Below, piece by piece: positions 46,901 to 56,199 of a stretch of DNA of 64,000 nucleotides. How positions within the stretch are numbered: the stretch's first letter is position 1; each line of letters begins with the position of its first letter. The position numbers and the translations under genes were made by a program. Below the pieces are notes generated by a model. It saw only the letters and a list, made by a program, of their open reading frames with translations. It had not been told where the DNA came from and ran no database searches. The DNA is taken from contig SEIO01000005.1 of the NCBI GenBank assembly GCA_004145795.1, forward strand, positions 62,001 to 126,000, read 5' to 3'. Source of the stretch: Lentibacillus lipolyticus (GTDB lineage Bacteria; Bacillota; Bacilli; Bacillales; Amphibacillaceae).

Positions 46901-47499
46901 TGCTCGATTTCATGAATGATATCTTCCACACGATTTAAGTTTTCTTGTGTTTCCGCTAATTTATACTCGGCTTTCTTTTTCCTCTGCTTGTATTTCAAGA
47001 CGCCGGCAGCTTCTTCAAAAATGGTTCGCCGTTCGTCTGCTTTGGAGCTTAAAATTTCCTCGACTTTTCCCTGACTGATAATCGAGAATGCTTCTCGCCC
47101 AAGTCCTGAGTCCATAAATAAATCGATGATATCTTTTAATCGGCAGGATTGTTTATTAAGATAAAATTCACTTTCACCGGAACGATAAACACGTCTGGTG
47201 ACACTGACTTCCTCATAATCCAGCGGCAGTGCTTGATCACTGTTCTCCAGTACAAGTGTCACTTCCGCAAAATTGAGTGCCCGTCTCGAGTCACTTCCCT
47301 GGAAAATGACATCTTCCATTTTCGAACCACGCAGTGACCGTGCCGACTGTTCACCCAGCACCCATCTAATCGCATCGGTGATATTGCTTTTTCCACTTCC
47401 ATTTGGGCCAACCACCGCTGTCACACCTGGAACAAAGTCCACATTGATTCGTTCAGCAAATGATTTAAAACCCACACTTTCCAATCGTTTCAAATACAT
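43933..47499 (-). CDS. smc: Chromosome partition protein SMC
   Basis: SMC is the condensin ATPase that, with ScpA/ScpB, organises the chromosome. The 1188 residues comprise an N-terminal head with Walker A GPNGSGKSNITDAIRWVLGE, a coiled coil (about 165-505), a hinge (about 510-670, with GGQAQHVVVSDDQAARQAIS and NPGGSMSGGAQ), a second coiled coil and the C-terminal head with LSGGERALTAIALLFAIL and VLDEVEAALDEANV. It is separated from rnc by a plus-strand gene. Confidence 0.98.
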   Translation of the reverse strand: MYLKRLESVGFKSFAERINVDFVPGVTAVVGPNGSGKSNITDAIRWVLGEQSARSLRGSKMEDVIFQGSDSRRALNFAEVTLVLENSDQALPLDYEEVSVTRRVYRSGESEFYLNKQSCRLKDIIDLFMDSGLGREAFSIISQGKVEEILSSKADERRTIFEEAAGVLKYKQRKKKAEYKLAETQENLNRVEDIIHEIEQQIEPLEEQAKTARAYLDKKEQLKQYEISLLITEIEKLHGEWQALLDELDKEKTDELNQKTAIQTKEAELEQERQALQKLDEEIEQLQTDLLSTTEQLEQYEGKKQVFHERTKHVTENKEKLEAQKKETAERIEMLEYELQQEKEKLASLKESRDNTKEQVKQLEAKLTTDRDDIAGQIEELKSDYIEYLNEQAAKRNEKQSIQQQLDQITGKKEKQAEKFEDLLAERKKLSTKTEQLKSDYTEQEKVYREKSQTVQQMKDDLSNKRNAFQEAQTKLYQGYQYIEKLKSKKEMLEDMKEDYQGFFHGVKAVLKAREDRKLNGIHGAVIELIDVPKQYITAIETVLGGQAQHVVVSDDQAARQAISWLKKTNSGRATFLPLQSIQARFVPNEMLAKAKNHPGFVGVAADLVAAPTEFQSAVSHLMGHVLVAKTLKDANEVAGLIKRKHRVVTLEGDVVNPGGSMSGGAQKKSKQSLFTREKDLQEVTEKLADYQQKAHTFEGQVNKQKEEISQLEQKIASEEEGISTDQEKLQDIRASLKEAEMQLASLNDNLQLYDKDKQQIDQDTNDLQSRREQLTNELKTISEQLETTQEQINKLSEQEKMFQDNQDQLKSDLQKAQVVLAEQEERLKNQREKTNSLQTQLNDYQEQYEIYANDLNELLEMQHAEETEETIQATIRKAKENKEMITKKIQDMRSNRSERTQHLQDQERELKEENKKHQAFIEAIQEKEVKTNRLDVELENRLNKLQTEYTMTFEKAKQDYEKTEAIQETQTMVAQIKQNIDRLGTVNLGAIDEYDRIAERYDFLSSQQHDLIEAKQTLHSVIAEMDEEMEKRFGETFGQIKEEFSLVFKQLFGGGKAELKLTDPKNLLDTGVEIIAQPPGKKLQHLGLLSGGERALTAIALLFAILRVRPVPFCVLDEVEAALDEANVVRFAKYLKTYSNHTQFIVITHRKGTMEESDVLHGITMQESGVSRLVSVRLEETDELINA

Positions 47500-47553
47500 T
47501 AAACATTCTCCTAGTTTCGTCCAAGGATCACTTAAAATATGTATCCTGCCGGG

Positions 47554-47582
47554 TTGGCAATTTAACGCATTTATTTTATCAT
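47554..47582 (+). promoter_or_regulatory. Sigma-A promoter of the DUF1128 gene
   Basis: TTGGCA (47554-47559), 17 bases, TATCAT (47577-47582): 5/6 at both boxes, about 70 bases upstream of the gene. On the opposite strand TGATAAAAT (with TTCTTT 17 bases away) could serve smc; the two -10 boxes overlap. Confidence 0.6.
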
Positions 47583-47654
47583 AGAAAGAGGTACAAAAGA
47601 AGGCTTAATCCACTACATAAGCTTTTCGAGGACTAATAATGAAGGGGTGTTCAT

Positions 47655-47879
47655 GTGAATCTGGAAAATCCGACGCAAGACAATTTAAAATTTATGCTGG
47701 ATGAACTCGCTGAGACGTTAAGTGTTGTCAACCGTGAAGTAATGGATGCGGACGACTACGATCTGGATAAATACGAGGACATCAAATTCATGTACAACAT
47801 GATCAAACAAAAAGGCCAGCTGAGTGCATCCGAGACACAAGCGTTTATTGATGAATTACGGTCTGTCAGGAAAGCATAA
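47655..47879 (+). CDS. Small DUF1128 (UPF0435)-like protein
   Basis: A 74-residue acidic, helical protein with NLKFMLDELAETLSVVNREV, then YEDIKFMYNMIKQKGQLSAS and FIDELRSVRKA. It resembles the DUF1128/UPF0435 family, of unknown function. The start is GTG (47655), five bases after AAGGGGTG. It stands alone on the plus strand between smc and rnc, which are adjacent in B. subtilis, with its own promoter and terminator. No function can be given. Confidence 0.75.
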   Translation: MNLENPTQDNLKFMLDELAETLSVVNREVMDADDYDLDKYEDIKFMYNMIKQKGQLSASETQAFIDELRSVRKA

Positions 47880-47885
47880 TATCTT

Positions 47886-47922
47886 AAAAACTGGTTCGCA
47901 AGTTGGTGGAACCAGTTTTTAT
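47886..47922 (+). terminator. Terminator after the DUF1128 gene
   Basis: A 12-bp stem AAAAACTGGTTC/GAACCAGTTTTT with an 11-base loop just after the stop codon; the T run works on both strands. Confidence 0.85.
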
Positions 47923-47967
47923 TGAAAAAGGCTGGTGCTCATGTAAAAGCACACAGCCTTTTTCAAT
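47921..47967 (-). terminator. Terminator of rnc
   Basis: TGAAAAAGGCTG and CAGCCTTTTTCA pair over 12 bases, with an inner GTGCT/AGCAC stem. The upstream arm includes the rnc stop codon. It would stop transcripts from the rnc side before they meet the plus-strand gene. Confidence 0.8.
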
Positions 47968-48646
47968 GTTCCAGCGTATCCAGTGCATGTTTAGCGGCGC
48001 GCTGTTCGGCTTCTTTTTTCGTGTGACCTATTCCTTCCCCTGACATATCCCCATTTATGATGACGTGAGCAATAAATTCTTTATCATGGGATGGTCCCTT
48101 TTCATCGACAATCACATAGTCAATGCTGTGATTGCGGTGCTGCTGTACGTGTTCCTGCAGCTTACTTTTATAATCCATCGCATGCGAAAAAGCACCTGTT
48201 GTTATTTTCGGATAAACATATTGTTTCAGAAATTGAATGACGACATCGTACCCCTGATCCAAATACAACGCGCCCAAAAACGCTTCAAACACATCTGCCA
48301 GTATAGCCGGGCGTTCACGGCCGCCGGTCTGATCTTCTCCTCGGCCCAGCAGAAGGTAATCACCAAAATTCAATTCACGAGAAAACTCGGCAAGTGACGG
48401 CTCACAAACGATTGAAGCGCGCAGTTTCGTCAAATCACCTTCAGCCAGCCGCTCCTTTTGCCGGTATAAATATTGGGAGACACCGAGTTCAAGAACGGCA
48501 TCACCTAAAAACTCCAGACGTTCATTATCCGAAAATGATTGATCCCGATGCTCATTCACATATGATGAATGGGTAAAAGCCTGCGTTAATAATTCATGAT
48601 CATTAAAAGTAATTCCCAGCTGTCTTTCCAATTGTGTAACATTCAT
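47963..48646 (-). CDS. rnc: Ribonuclease III
   Basis: RNase III cuts double-stranded RNA (rRNA precursors, antisense pairs). The 227 residues have the catalytic signature [20 protein letters not shown], the second acidic cluster [19 protein letters not shown] and a C-terminal dsRNA-binding domain ([12 protein letters not shown] to [13 protein letters not shown]). ATG at 48646, seven bases after GGTGAT, was preferred over an upstream GTG. The usual rnc-smc operon is broken by the DUF1128 gene and terminators. Confidence 0.97.
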   Translation of the reverse strand: MNVTQLERQLGITFNDHELLTQAFTHSSYVNEHRDQSFSDNERLEFLGDAVLELGVSQYLYRQKERLAEGDLTKLRASIVCEPSLAEFSRELNFGDYLLLGRGEDQTGGRERPAILADVFEAFLGALYLDQGYDVVIQFLKQYVYPKITTGAFSHAMDYKSKLQEHVQQHRNHSIDYVIVDEKGPSHDKEFIAHVIINGDMSGEGIGHTKKEAEQRAAKHALDTLEH

Positions 48647-48677
48647 GTCGATTATCACCACTCTATACGGAGATTAA

Positions 48678-48699
48678 ATTCATTTTACATAAAATGAAT
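48678..48699. repeat. Near-perfect palindrome upstream of rnc
   Basis: ATTCATTTTA-CA-TAAAATGAAT: 10-bp arms with a 2-base centre, 32 bases before the rnc start and 20 bases after the acpP terminator stem. It could be an operator or part of the rnc leader. I know of no regulator with this site. Confidence 0.5.
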
Positions 48700-48718
48700 G
48701 GGAACGTAAATAACAGAA

Positions 48719-48739
48719 AGTCCCGCATAATGCGAGACT
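48719..48739 (-). terminator. Terminator after acpP
   Basis: AGTCTCGCA and TGCGGGACT pair (one G-U) with a 3-base loop, followed by TTCTGTT on the minus strand. The T run is imperfect, so some read-through into rnc is likely. Confidence 0.65.
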
Positions 48740-48758
48740 CCCCAATAGCTATATGGTG

Positions 48759-48995
48759 TTAGGACTGAGTGCTGTTTATGTAATTAACAGCATCACCAAC
48801 AGTATTGATTTTTTCAGCCTCTTCGTCAGCGATTTCCATGTCAAATTCATCTTCCAGTTCCATAACAAGCTCCACTACATCAAGTGAATCAGCTTCCAAA
48901 TCATCCTTGAAAGATGCTTCCATGGTCACTTGTGCTTCTTCCACTTCCAGTTTATCAACAATGATTTCTTTTACTTTATCGAATACGTCTGCCAC
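48759..48995 (-). CDS. acpP: Acyl carrier protein
   Basis: ACP carries growing fatty acyl chains on a phosphopantetheine arm. The 78-residue acidic protein has the attachment Ser in [17 protein letters not shown] (about residue 37). It is the last gene of the fapR-plsX-fabD-fabG-acpP unit, 43 bases after fabG. Confidence 0.98.
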   Translation of the reverse strand: MADVFDKVKEIIVDKLEVEEAQVTMEASFKDDLEADSLDVVELVMELEDEFDMEIADEEAEKINTVGDAVNYINSTQS

Positions 48996-49038
48996 GATAC
49001 GTCACCCCCTTTCAATCATGCTGAACTCAGCTCCCATA

Positions 49039-49779
49039 TTACATTACCATTCCGCCGTCAATATTGATGGTTTGCCCAGTGATATAATTGGCATCCTCCG
49101 ACGCCAGGAAGCGGACAACGCGGGCTACATCCTCAGGTTGCCCCAGTTTCTCCAATGGTATCATCGATAGCATTCCATCTTTTTGCTCATCGGTCAGGGC
49201 ATCGGTCATATCCGTCGAGATGAAACCAGGGGCAACAGCATTAACAAGGATATTGCGTGATGCAAATTCTTTGGCGGTTGATTTTGTCAGGCCGATCACG
49301 CCCGCTTTAGCAGCGGTATAATTAGCCTGTCCAGCATTGCCGCTGACACCGACGACTGATGAAACGTTAATAATTCTGCCGCTTTTTTGTTTCATCATTT
49401 GCCTTGAAACGGCTTTCGTGCACTGGAAAACACCTTTCAGATTTGTTTCGATGACTTGATCAAACTCGTCTTCTTTCATCCGCATTAGTAAGTTATCCCG
49501 ATTAATCCCTGCATTATTCACCAGAATGTCCACACTGCCAAATTGGTTGACAACTTCTTTGACCATGGCCTTTGTGTCATTTTCATCCGCCACATTAGCC
49601 TGAATCTTAACGGATTGTACACCCATTTGTTCGATTTCTTCAACAACTGATTGAGCCTTGTCTTCACTGCCGGCAAAATTGACGGCGACATTAGCGCCCT
49701 GCCTGGCCAGTTCCAGAGCGATAGCGCGACCAATCCCGCGGGAAGCACCGGTAACTAACGCGTTCTTGCCTTCCAGCAT
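49039..49779 (-). CDS. fabG: 3-oxoacyl-ACP reductase FabG
   Basis: It reduces beta-ketoacyl-ACP with NADPH in fatty acid elongation. The 246-residue short-chain dehydrogenase has the [16 protein letters not shown] nucleotide motif, NNAGI, the catalytic Ser/Tyr/Lys ([17 protein letters not shown]) and the C-terminal DGGMVM. It shares one base with the fabD stop. Confidence 0.98.
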   Translation of the reverse strand: MLEGKNALVTGASRGIGRAIALELARQGANVAVNFAGSEDKAQSVVEEIEQMGVQSVKIQANVADENDTKAMVKEVVNQFGSVDILVNNAGINRDNLLMRMKEDEFDQVIETNLKGVFQCTKAVSRQMMKQKSGRIINVSSVVGVSGNAGQANYTAAKAGVIGLTKSTAKEFASRNILVNAVAPGFISTDMTDALTDEQKDGMLSMIPLEKLGQPEDVARVVRFLASEDANYITGQTINIDGGMVM

Positions 49780-50720
49780 CAGGAGTCCTCCTTATACCAA
49801 GTTAAAAACTCATTCAATGAATCCGGGTCCTGTACAGCAAACGTTTTGGCCTTTCGATCAATTTTTCGTACCAATCCGCTTAATACTTTACCGGTCCCGA
49901 GCTCGACAAATGCATCAACACCTTCGTCAAGCATATTGCGGACAGATTCCTCAAACCGCACTGGTGAATACAGCTGCCTGACCAACAATTCCTTAACGCT
50001 ATCCTTATCCTTAACAGGCTCAGCCGTCACGTTTGCATAAACTGGGATGGAAGCATCGTGGAAGTCTATACGGTCCAGCTCTTTTGCAAACTGCTCGTTG
50101 GCGGATTTCATCAGTCTGGAGTGAAATGGTCCGCTCACATTCAAAGGCAGGACACGTTTCGCGCCATTGTCTTTTAAGAGATCAGCCGCTGCATCAATGC
50201 CTTCTTTAGACCCGGAAATAACAATTTGTCCAGGACAATTCAAATTAGCAATATCAACAATATCATCTTCGTTTAACTGCTCTAATGTTTGTTCAATATC
50301 AGCTTGCGCCATTCCCAGCACTGCTGCCATAGATCCTTTCCCTTTTGGAAAAGCTTCTTCCATTAATCTTCCCCTGGTCGCAACAAGCGGCAATGCATCG
50401 TCAAACGAGATGGCATCAGCGGCGACAAGGGCACTGTATTCGCCCAGGCTGTGCCCGGCAGCCATTATCGGGTCGACACCTTGCTCCTTCAAGAGCTTGT
50501 ATACAGCAATGCCTGACAACAATAGTGCCGGCTGGGCATTTTCTGTTTCAGTCAGTTCCGCTTCAGGACCTTCAAACATCAAGTTGGACAGCTGGTTCCC
50601 GAGCAGATCGTCAGCTTGTTGAAATAATTGCTTTACTTCGGGAAATTCATCGTACAGTGCTTTTGCCATGCCTGGCGTCTGGGACCCCTGGCCTGGAAAA
50701 AGAAGCGCTACTCGTTTCAT
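49779..50720 (-). CDS. fabD: Malonyl-CoA:ACP transacylase FabD
   Basis: It loads malonate from CoA to ACP. The 313-residue product starts [20 protein letters not shown], with the catalytic Ser in [15 protein letters not shown] (about residue 90) and the His in [10 protein letters not shown]. Its start overlaps the plsX stop by 4 bases. Confidence 0.98.
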   Translation of the reverse strand: MKRVALLFPGQGSQTPGMAKALYDEFPEVKQLFQQADDLLGNQLSNLMFEGPEAELTETENAQPALLLSGIAVYKLLKEQGVDPIMAAGHSLGEYSALVAADAISFDDALPLVATRGRLMEEAFPKGKGSMAAVLGMAQADIEQTLEQLNEDDIVDIANLNCPGQIVISGSKEGIDAAADLLKDNGAKRVLPLNVSGPFHSRLMKSANEQFAKELDRIDFHDASIPVYANVTAEPVKDKDSVKELLVRQLYSPVRFEESVRNMLDEGVDAFVELGTGKVLSGLVRKIDRKAKTFAVQDPDSLNEFLTWYKEDS

Positions 50721-51724
50721 TCATTCTCCCCCTTATCCCAATTTATCGATTGAACTGTTGATGTAATGGTTCCGGTCACATCATTGTCAACCATATGTAC
50801 TGCTTGCTGAATGGCGTTATAAATTGCCCGGCTGTTCGATGACCCGTGCGCTTTAATGACCGGGGAAGCTAAGCCGAACAGGCCCGCACCGCCATATTCC
50901 GAATAATCGAGTTTACTTTTCAAGCCTTTCAAATCACCTTTTACCATGCCGGCAGCAATTTTCGTTTTCATGGATGACATAAATGTTTCCTTTAGCATCG
51001 AAAACATCGTCATTGCCGTACCTTCAATTGTTTTCAGGGCAATGTTCCCACTGAACCCGTCGGTCACAACAATATCGGCAGCTCCAGCAAGGATATCACG
51101 GGCCTCCACATTGCCAATGAAATTAACTGGTGCTTCTTTCAAATGGCCGTATGCCTTCTTGGTCAGGTCATTGCCTTTCCCTTCCTCCGTCCCAATATTC
51201 AACAGACCGACAGTCGGGTTGGAGATTTGCCGTACTTTTTCCGTATAAATCGATCCCATGATTGCATATTGAACAAGGTTATGTGCTTTGGCATCTACAT
51301 TGGCACCGACATCCAAAAGCAAAAAGCCCTTTCCATTCGTCGTCGGCAGTGTCGGACTCAGTGCCGGCCGATCAATTCCCTGAATTCGGCCAACGACAAA
51401 CAGCCCGGCGCTCATTAGTGCACCGGTATTCCCGGCTGAAATGCACGCATCGGCCCGGTTTTCTTTCACTTCTTTTGCCGTCAGCACAAGGGATGAATTC
51501 TTTTTTCGCCTGACAGCCCGGACTGGCTCATCATCTGCCGTAACCACCTCGTTCGTATGAATAATATCCAGCCGGCTGGAGTCTTGTATATGCGGCTTGA
51601 TTTGATTTTCATCGCCTACAAGTGTGATATGGACATGCTCCATTTGTGAGACTGCCTCCACAGCACCCTTGACAATGGCTTCCGGTGCGTGATCGCCTCC
51701 CATCGCATCAATTGCTATTTTCAT
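50717..51724 (-). CDS. plsX: Phosphate acyltransferase PlsX
   Basis: PlsX turns acyl-ACP into acyl-phosphate for the PlsY route to phosphatidic acid. The 335-residue protein starts [20 protein letters not shown] and has [19 protein letters not shown] and [17 protein letters not shown] at 51724 (nine bases after AGGGG) was chosen; an ATG two codons upstream is three bases from it. It overlaps fapR by 17 bases. Confidence 0.97.
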   Translation of the reverse strand: MKIAIDAMGGDHAPEAIVKGAVEAVSQMEHVHITLVGDENQIKPHIQDSSRLDIIHTNEVVTADDEPVRAVRRKKNSSLVLTAKEVKENRADACISAGNTGALMSAGLFVVGRIQGIDRPALSPTLPTTNGKGFLLLDVGANVDAKAHNLVQYAIMGSIYTEKVRQISNPTVGLLNIGTEEGKGNDLTKKAYGHLKEAPVNFIGNVEARDILAGAADIVVTDGFSGNIALKTIEGTAMTMFSMLKETFMSSMKTKIAAGMVKGDLKGLKSKLDYSEYGGAGLFGLASPVIKAHGSSNSRAIYNAIQQAVHMVDNDVTGTITSTVQSINWDKGENE

Positions 51725-52301
51725 ATTCATTATCCCCTTTTGACTCGTTTGAGCGATACATGTGAAAGACACCGGTAAATACCTTTTCATTATCAACATA
51801 ACTGTCTGCCTTGACAACCGTCATGCCTTTATCATCTACATCCTCAACGAAAACTTTGGCAACCACACGTTCTCCTTGTTTAACCTGTCTGGTAAACTTT
51901 ATTTCCGATTTAGCTGTCAGCGCCAGTTCATCATTCATGACAGCTACTGCCAATGAATTTGCCTGCGCAAATAAATGGTGGCCCCTGGCGATTTTATTGC
52001 GGGAAAACACGTGATCCTCTTTGATTTCCAAAATGGATATTGCACGGCTGTCAAGTTCCAGATCGATGACTTCCCCAATCACTTCTTCCAGTGGAAGAGC
52101 TTTAACGGTTTCATTCCATTGATCGGAGGCAACCGATTTAATCCGTTCCCGGAGTTCCGGAATGGCCAGTTCCATCCGGTCCAGTCGGATGGTTTGTATA
52201 CTGACGCCAAATTTTTTTGCTAATTTTTCATCGGTAACAAAAGGCGTTGTGTTAATGGTCTCCTGCAAAAGTCGCTGTCGTTCCGATTTGCTGATTTTCA
52301 T
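51708..52301 (-). CDS. fapR: FapR, malonyl-CoA-responsive repressor of lipid synthesis
   Basis: FapR represses fatty acid and phospholipid genes until malonyl-CoA binds. The 197 residues have an N-terminal HTH ([32 protein letters not shown]) and a hot-dog effector domain ([20 protein letters not shown]). It heads its own operon with plsX, and a FapR operator is visible upstream, so autoregulation is likely. Confidence 0.97.
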   Translation of the reverse strand: MKISKSERQRLLQETINTTPFVTDEKLAKKFGVSIQTIRLDRMELAIPELRERIKSVASDQWNETVKALPLEEVIGEVIDLELDSRAISILEIKEDHVFSRNKIARGHHLFAQANSLAVAVMNDELALTAKSEIKFTRQVKQGERVVAKVFVEDVDDKGMTVVKADSYVDNEKVFTGVFHMYRSNESKGDNEYENSN

Positions 52302-52388
52302 TATGCTGCACCGTCCAATGAGAAAAACCCGGCTATCAACATCGGTATCTATATTTTCTCGTAGTTATGATTTCATTTTAAACGTTCA

Positions 52389-52409
52389 TCCTATGACTTG
52401 GTACTAATA
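52389..52409 (-). promoter_or_regulatory. FapR operator upstream of fapR
   Basis: TATTAGTACCAAGTCATAGGA on the minus strand closely resembles the B. subtilis fapR operator as I recall it (TATTAGTACCTAGTCTTAATT). The well-conserved half is ATTAGTACC at 52400-52408. It lies just downstream of a probable promoter (TTGCAT, 17 bases, TATATT), so bound FapR would block initiation. Confidence 0.75.
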
Positions 52410-52445
52410 GTAATATATTATATGAAGCCAATGTATGCAAGAATC

Positions 52446-54479
52446 TTAATCCAATTTTTCATGAAGCATCGCATTGTCTTCCAAATACATATTTAGTTGC
52501 TGATATGCGGGGTCGCAGTAAAGCAGATCATTCTCGATAATTGTTGCTGCATCATTTCTGGCTGTTTCCAGTGCACGATAATCATGAACCATGTCAGCTA
52601 CTTTGAACTCCGGCAGCCCGCTTTGCTTTTTTCCGAAGAAATCACCTGGCCCACGCAGCTGCAGATCTTGCTCTGACAACTCAAAGCCATTATTCGTTTC
52701 CGTCATGATTCGCATTCGTTCTTTCCCCGTTTCCCCTTTCGGATCGGCAATCAGGATACAATAGCTTTGCCGTTTGCCTCGACCGACTCGTCCTCTAAGC
52801 TGATGGAGCTGGGAAAGACCAAAACGTTCAGCATCATAGATAACCATAATCGTAGCATTAGGCACATTTACCCCGACTTCCACCACGGTTGTGGAAACAA
52901 GCACATCAAGATCGCCATCAGCAAATTCTTTCATCACATTCTCTTTCTCATCCGCTGAAAGGCGTCCATGCATCAGACCCACACGCACTTTATTCTGATA
53001 AAATTCCTCCAGCTGATCATACAAATCAACCGCATTCTGAATATCCAGTTTATCCGATTCTTCAATTAAAGGGCAGACGACATACGCCTGCTCTCCTTCA
53101 CACACACGTTTACCGATAAATTGCAGAATACGTTCCAATGTATTCTCCTTTGCCCAATAGGTTTCTATTGCCTTCCGACCTGATGGCATTTCGTTAATAA
53201 CGGAGACGTCCATGTCCCCAAATGCCGTGATTGCAAGTGTACGGGGAATGGGGGTTGCCGTCATGAACAAAACGTCGGGATTCAGACCTTTTTCACGCAA
53301 AACACGGCGCTGTTCAACACCAAATCGGTGCTGCTCATCGACAATAACGAACCCAAGATTACGAAAATGAACATCATCCTGAATAAGCGCATGGGTGCCA
53401 ACGACAATATCAACCTCACCATTCGCCACTTCTAAAAGCAGCTCCCTTCTTTTCTTGCCTTTGACTGAACCGGTTAAAAGGACAATTGAAGCCCTGTCAC
53501 CAAATGTTTTTTGAAGCGATTGGAAATGCTGTTCGGCTAATATTTCCGTTGGGACCATTAATGCCCCCTGTTTACCTGCCGTAATCGATGCATAGAGACA
53601 AACTTCCGCTACGGCCGTCTTACCGGAACCGACATCACCTTGCAGCAGGCGACTCATCCGGTAAGGCGACTTCATATCGTTCAGTATCTGATGCAATGCT
53701 TTCTGCTGTGCATCGGTCAGGGTGAACGGAAAGCTGCTGATAAATCCCTTGATGCGATCCGGATCATAGTGCTGTGCATTCCCGCTCGTCGATTCCCGAT
53801 TCCATTTCCGCAGCAATTGCATTTTCAGCTGAAACAACAAAAACTCCTCATAAATAAAGCGTCGTCTGGCATGTTTTAATTGCACTCGATCCTCAGGAAA
53901 GTGCATCGCAGCTGCTGCCTCCAGGCGACCGGGCAATTTATAGGATTCCAAATATGTATCAGGCAAAAAGTCGTTTATGTCATCTTTACACGTTTGCAGA
54001 GCGGTCCGTACTGCTTTTTTGATTTTATAACTCGTCACATTCCCCTTCACCGAATACACCGGCTGAATGGATGCCTGCTCATCAGCTGGACCCTTCTTAT
54101 AATTGTTGACGGTAATTTGCAGCCGATGGGCATCCCACTTTCCTGTCAACGTGACCGTATCATCAATATTGAGCTGCTTTTTAGCAAATGCTCGGTTGAA
54201 CATGACCGCTTTCACGGCTACTTCTTCCACTTCAACTGTAAAGGAAAGCCGCGACCGCTTTTTTCCATAAAAAGTAAGGGAAGGTTCATGGACTATCCTT
54301 CCCTCAATCGTCACTTTGTCCTCATGAATAAGTTCTTGCAATGGTTTCAGCTCAAATACGTCATAACGGTAAGGAAAATAAAACAAAATATCTTCGACCG
54401 TATAAATACCCATTTCTGCCAAATCCATTGCAAATTTTTCTCCGATGCCTTTTAACTGTGTTACTGGTTCATTCAACAC
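52446..54479 (-). CDS. recG: ATP-dependent DNA helicase RecG
   Basis: RecG reverses stalled forks and processes Holliday junctions. The 677-residue protein has the N-terminal wedge domain (TQLKGIGEKFAMDLAEMGIY, LSFTVEVEEVAVKAVMFNRA), helicase motifs I LLQGDVGSGKTAVAE, II DEQHRFGV, III TATPIPRT and VI QLRGRVGRGKRQSYC. The start is GTG with a poor ribosome site. It follows sdaAA by 15 bases. Confidence 0.97.
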   Translation of the reverse strand: MLNEPVTQLKGIGEKFAMDLAEMGIYTVEDILFYFPYRYDVFELKPLQELIHEDKVTIEGRIVHEPSLTFYGKKRSRLSFTVEVEEVAVKAVMFNRAFAKKQLNIDDTVTLTGKWDAHRLQITVNNYKKGPADEQASIQPVYSVKGNVTSYKIKKAVRTALQTCKDDINDFLPDTYLESYKLPGRLEAAAAMHFPEDRVQLKHARRRFIYEEFLLFQLKMQLLRKWNRESTSGNAQHYDPDRIKGFISSFPFTLTDAQQKALHQILNDMKSPYRMSRLLQGDVGSGKTAVAEVCLYASITAGKQGALMVPTEILAEQHFQSLQKTFGDRASIVLLTGSVKGKKRRELLLEVANGEVDIVVGTHALIQDDVHFRNLGFVIVDEQHRFGVEQRRVLREKGLNPDVLFMTATPIPRTLAITAFGDMDVSVINEMPSGRKAIETYWAKENTLERILQFIGKRVCEGEQAYVVCPLIEESDKLDIQNAVDLYDQLEEFYQNKVRVGLMHGRLSADEKENVMKEFADGDLDVLVSTTVVEVGVNVPNATIMVIYDAERFGLSQLHQLRGRVGRGKRQSYCILIADPKGETGKERMRIMTETNNGFELSEQDLQLRGPGDFFGKKQSGLPEFKVADMVHDYRALETARNDAATIIENDLLYCDPAYQQLNMYLEDNAMLHEKLD

Positions 54480-54494
54480 GTTCGATCACACTTT

Positions 54495-55370
54495 CTAAAC
54501 CGATGTTCCGAATATTTTCTCTTTCAGCAGCCGGCCTGTCGGTGTGTCTGCAAGTCCGCCTTCTCCTGTTTCCCTAAGGCTGGACGGCATTTGTTTCCCG
54601 ATACGATACATTGCACCGATTACCTCATCACAAGGAATCGTACTCGTTACACCGGCTAGTGCCAAATCGGCTGAAACGATAGCCAGTGATGAACCACCGG
54701 CATTTCGCTTCACACAAGGAACCTCAACCAAGCCGGCAACAGGGTCACAAACAAGTCCTAGCATATTTTTCAGTGTCATCGCAAACGCATCGGCCGATTG
54801 CTGCGGGGTACCTCCAGCCATTTCAACAATTGCCGCAGATGCCATTGCCCCCGCAGAGCCAACTTCTGCCTGGCACCCGCCGGCAGCACCAGAGATGAAT
54901 GAATTATTGGCAACAACAAAGCCAAATGCACCTGATGTGAACAAATAACGAATCATCTGTTCACGAGTTGGGTTTAACTGATTCTTGACCGCAAATAGGG
55001 TTCCGGGAACACACCCTGCACTGCCTGCCGTCGGTGTTGCACAAATCGTTCCCATCGCAGCATTCACTTCGTTCGTACCCATTGCTTTACTGACCGCATC
55101 CATAACAACTTGGCCGGACAGCGGATTGTTCTCTTTCATATATTCCTGTACTTTAACCGCATCTCCGCCGGTCAGTCCTGTAACCGACTCAACACCTTTC
55201 AAGCTATCTTCCACCGCTTGTTCCATCACGTCAAGATTCTTTTCCATTTCCGAAAAAATTTCTTCGCGCGATTTATCTTTCATGTCTATTTCCTGGCGAA
55301 TCATCACTTCCGAAATCAGAATATTTTCTTTTTCCGCTATTTCTACCAATTCAGCCACTGTACGAAACAT
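54495..55370 (-). CDS. sdaAA: L-serine dehydratase, alpha chain
   Basis: With SdaAB it forms an iron-sulfur enzyme that converts serine to pyruvate and ammonia. The 291-residue protein has the Cys residues for the 4Fe-4S cluster in CATPTAGSAGCVPG, LVCDPVAGLVEVPCVKRN, and the GGCQAEVGSAGAMASAAIVE block. It is followed by recG. Confidence 0.97.
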   Translation of the reverse strand: MFRTVAELVEIAEKENILISEVMIRQEIDMKDKSREEIFSEMEKNLDVMEQAVEDSLKGVESVTGLTGGDAVKVQEYMKENNPLSGQVVMDAVSKAMGTNEVNAAMGTICATPTAGSAGCVPGTLFAVKNQLNPTREQMIRYLFTSGAFGFVVANNSFISGAAGGCQAEVGSAGAMASAAIVEMAGGTPQQSADAFAMTLKNMLGLVCDPVAGLVEVPCVKRNAGGSSLAIVSADLALAGVTSTIPCDEVIGAMYRIGKQMPSSLRETGEGGLADTPTGRLLKEKIFGTSV

Positions 55371-55396
55371 AGCACATTCTCCTCTCCCAGTCTGTA

Positions 55397-56059
55397 TTAA
55401 CTGGAAATCTTGGCAATCTGTTCAATGTGATCAGCGCCTTCTAGCTCTTTCAGAACACTGTCATCCACATTCTGGTCCACTTCAATGACCATCAGGGCCT
55501 CCTTGCCGACATCCTTCCGATTCACTTCCATATGACCAATATTAATTTGGTACTTTGCTAAAATCTCCGTAACCGATGCGATTGCTCCAAACCGGTCATT
55601 ATGCATGATGAGAATGGCCGGATGATTGCCGGACAGACGAAGTTCAAACCCGTTCAATTCCGTAATTTCAATTTTTCCTCCACCAATCGAAATACCGACC
55701 AGTTCAATTTGCTCCGTGTCATTACCGATAATAAGTCTGGCCGTATTTGGATGGCTCACACCAGCACTATCTTCAATAAATTCTATTTCGAGATTTCGTT
55801 CTTTTGCAATATCAAGTGCTTTATTCATTCGTGGGTCGTCGGTGTCAAATCCAAGCAGACCGCCGGCTAAAGCAAAATCCGTTCCGTGGCCCTGATATGT
55901 TTTGGCAAACGATTCGTATAAATGGATGCGTGCCCACGTTGGCTCTTTTCCAAATAAATTTCGTGCTGCTTTTCCGATTCGTGCTGCACCTGCCGTATGT
56001 GAACTCGAGGGCCCAATCATGACCGGTCCGATAATATCAAATACTGAATTGTACTTCAC
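55397..56059 (-). CDS. sdaAB: L-serine dehydratase, beta chain
   Basis: The beta chain has the FDIIGPVMIGPSSSHTAGAA catalytic loop and a C-terminal ACT domain (HNDRFGAIASVTEILAKYQ). The 220-residue form was obtained with GTG 56059, six bases after AGGCGGTG, and matches the B. subtilis size; an upstream GTG would add three residues. It faces a divergently transcribed permease with a shared promoter region. Confidence 0.96.
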   Translation of the reverse strand: MKYNSVFDIIGPVMIGPSSSHTAGAARIGKAARNLFGKEPTWARIHLYESFAKTYQGHGTDFALAGGLLGFDTDDPRMNKALDIAKERNLEIEFIEDSAGVSHPNTARLIIGNDTEQIELVGISIGGGKIEITELNGFELRLSGNHPAILIMHNDRFGAIASVTEILAKYQINIGHMEVNRKDVGKEALMVIEVDQNVDDSVLKELEGADHIEQIAKISS

Positions 56060-56103
56060 AACACACACCGCCTATTCCCCGTAAAGTTTTATTACCTTTA
56101 CTA

Positions 56104-56126
56104 ATTATAACAAAATCCGTTATAAT
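56104..56126. promoter_or_regulatory. Divergent promoter region with inverted repeat, sdaAB and the permease
   Basis: ATTATAAC (56104-56111) and GTTATAAT (56119-56126) form a perfect 8-bp inverted repeat with a 7-base gap. Each arm contains a -10 TATAAT, one for each strand. On the plus strand a TTTACT lies 18 bases before TATAAT; the minus-strand -35 is poorer (TGACTA, 16 bases). Confidence 0.6.
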
Positions 56127-56199
56127 AGTCATTCGTGGATTGTACATTTCCATGTATCAATCGGGTGGGAGAGGGACAATAAAATGTCGAGGTATATAC

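Noticed and set aside
56140-56199. Upstream extension of the purine permease to 447 residues
   Set aside because: The added residues show no family similarity and no good ribosome site; ATG 56200 has GAGGT at six bases and gives the usual length.
56127-56199. Possible purine riboswitch before the permease
   Set aside because: The leader is only about 65 bases and lacks the conserved loop and junction sequences of the purine aptamer.
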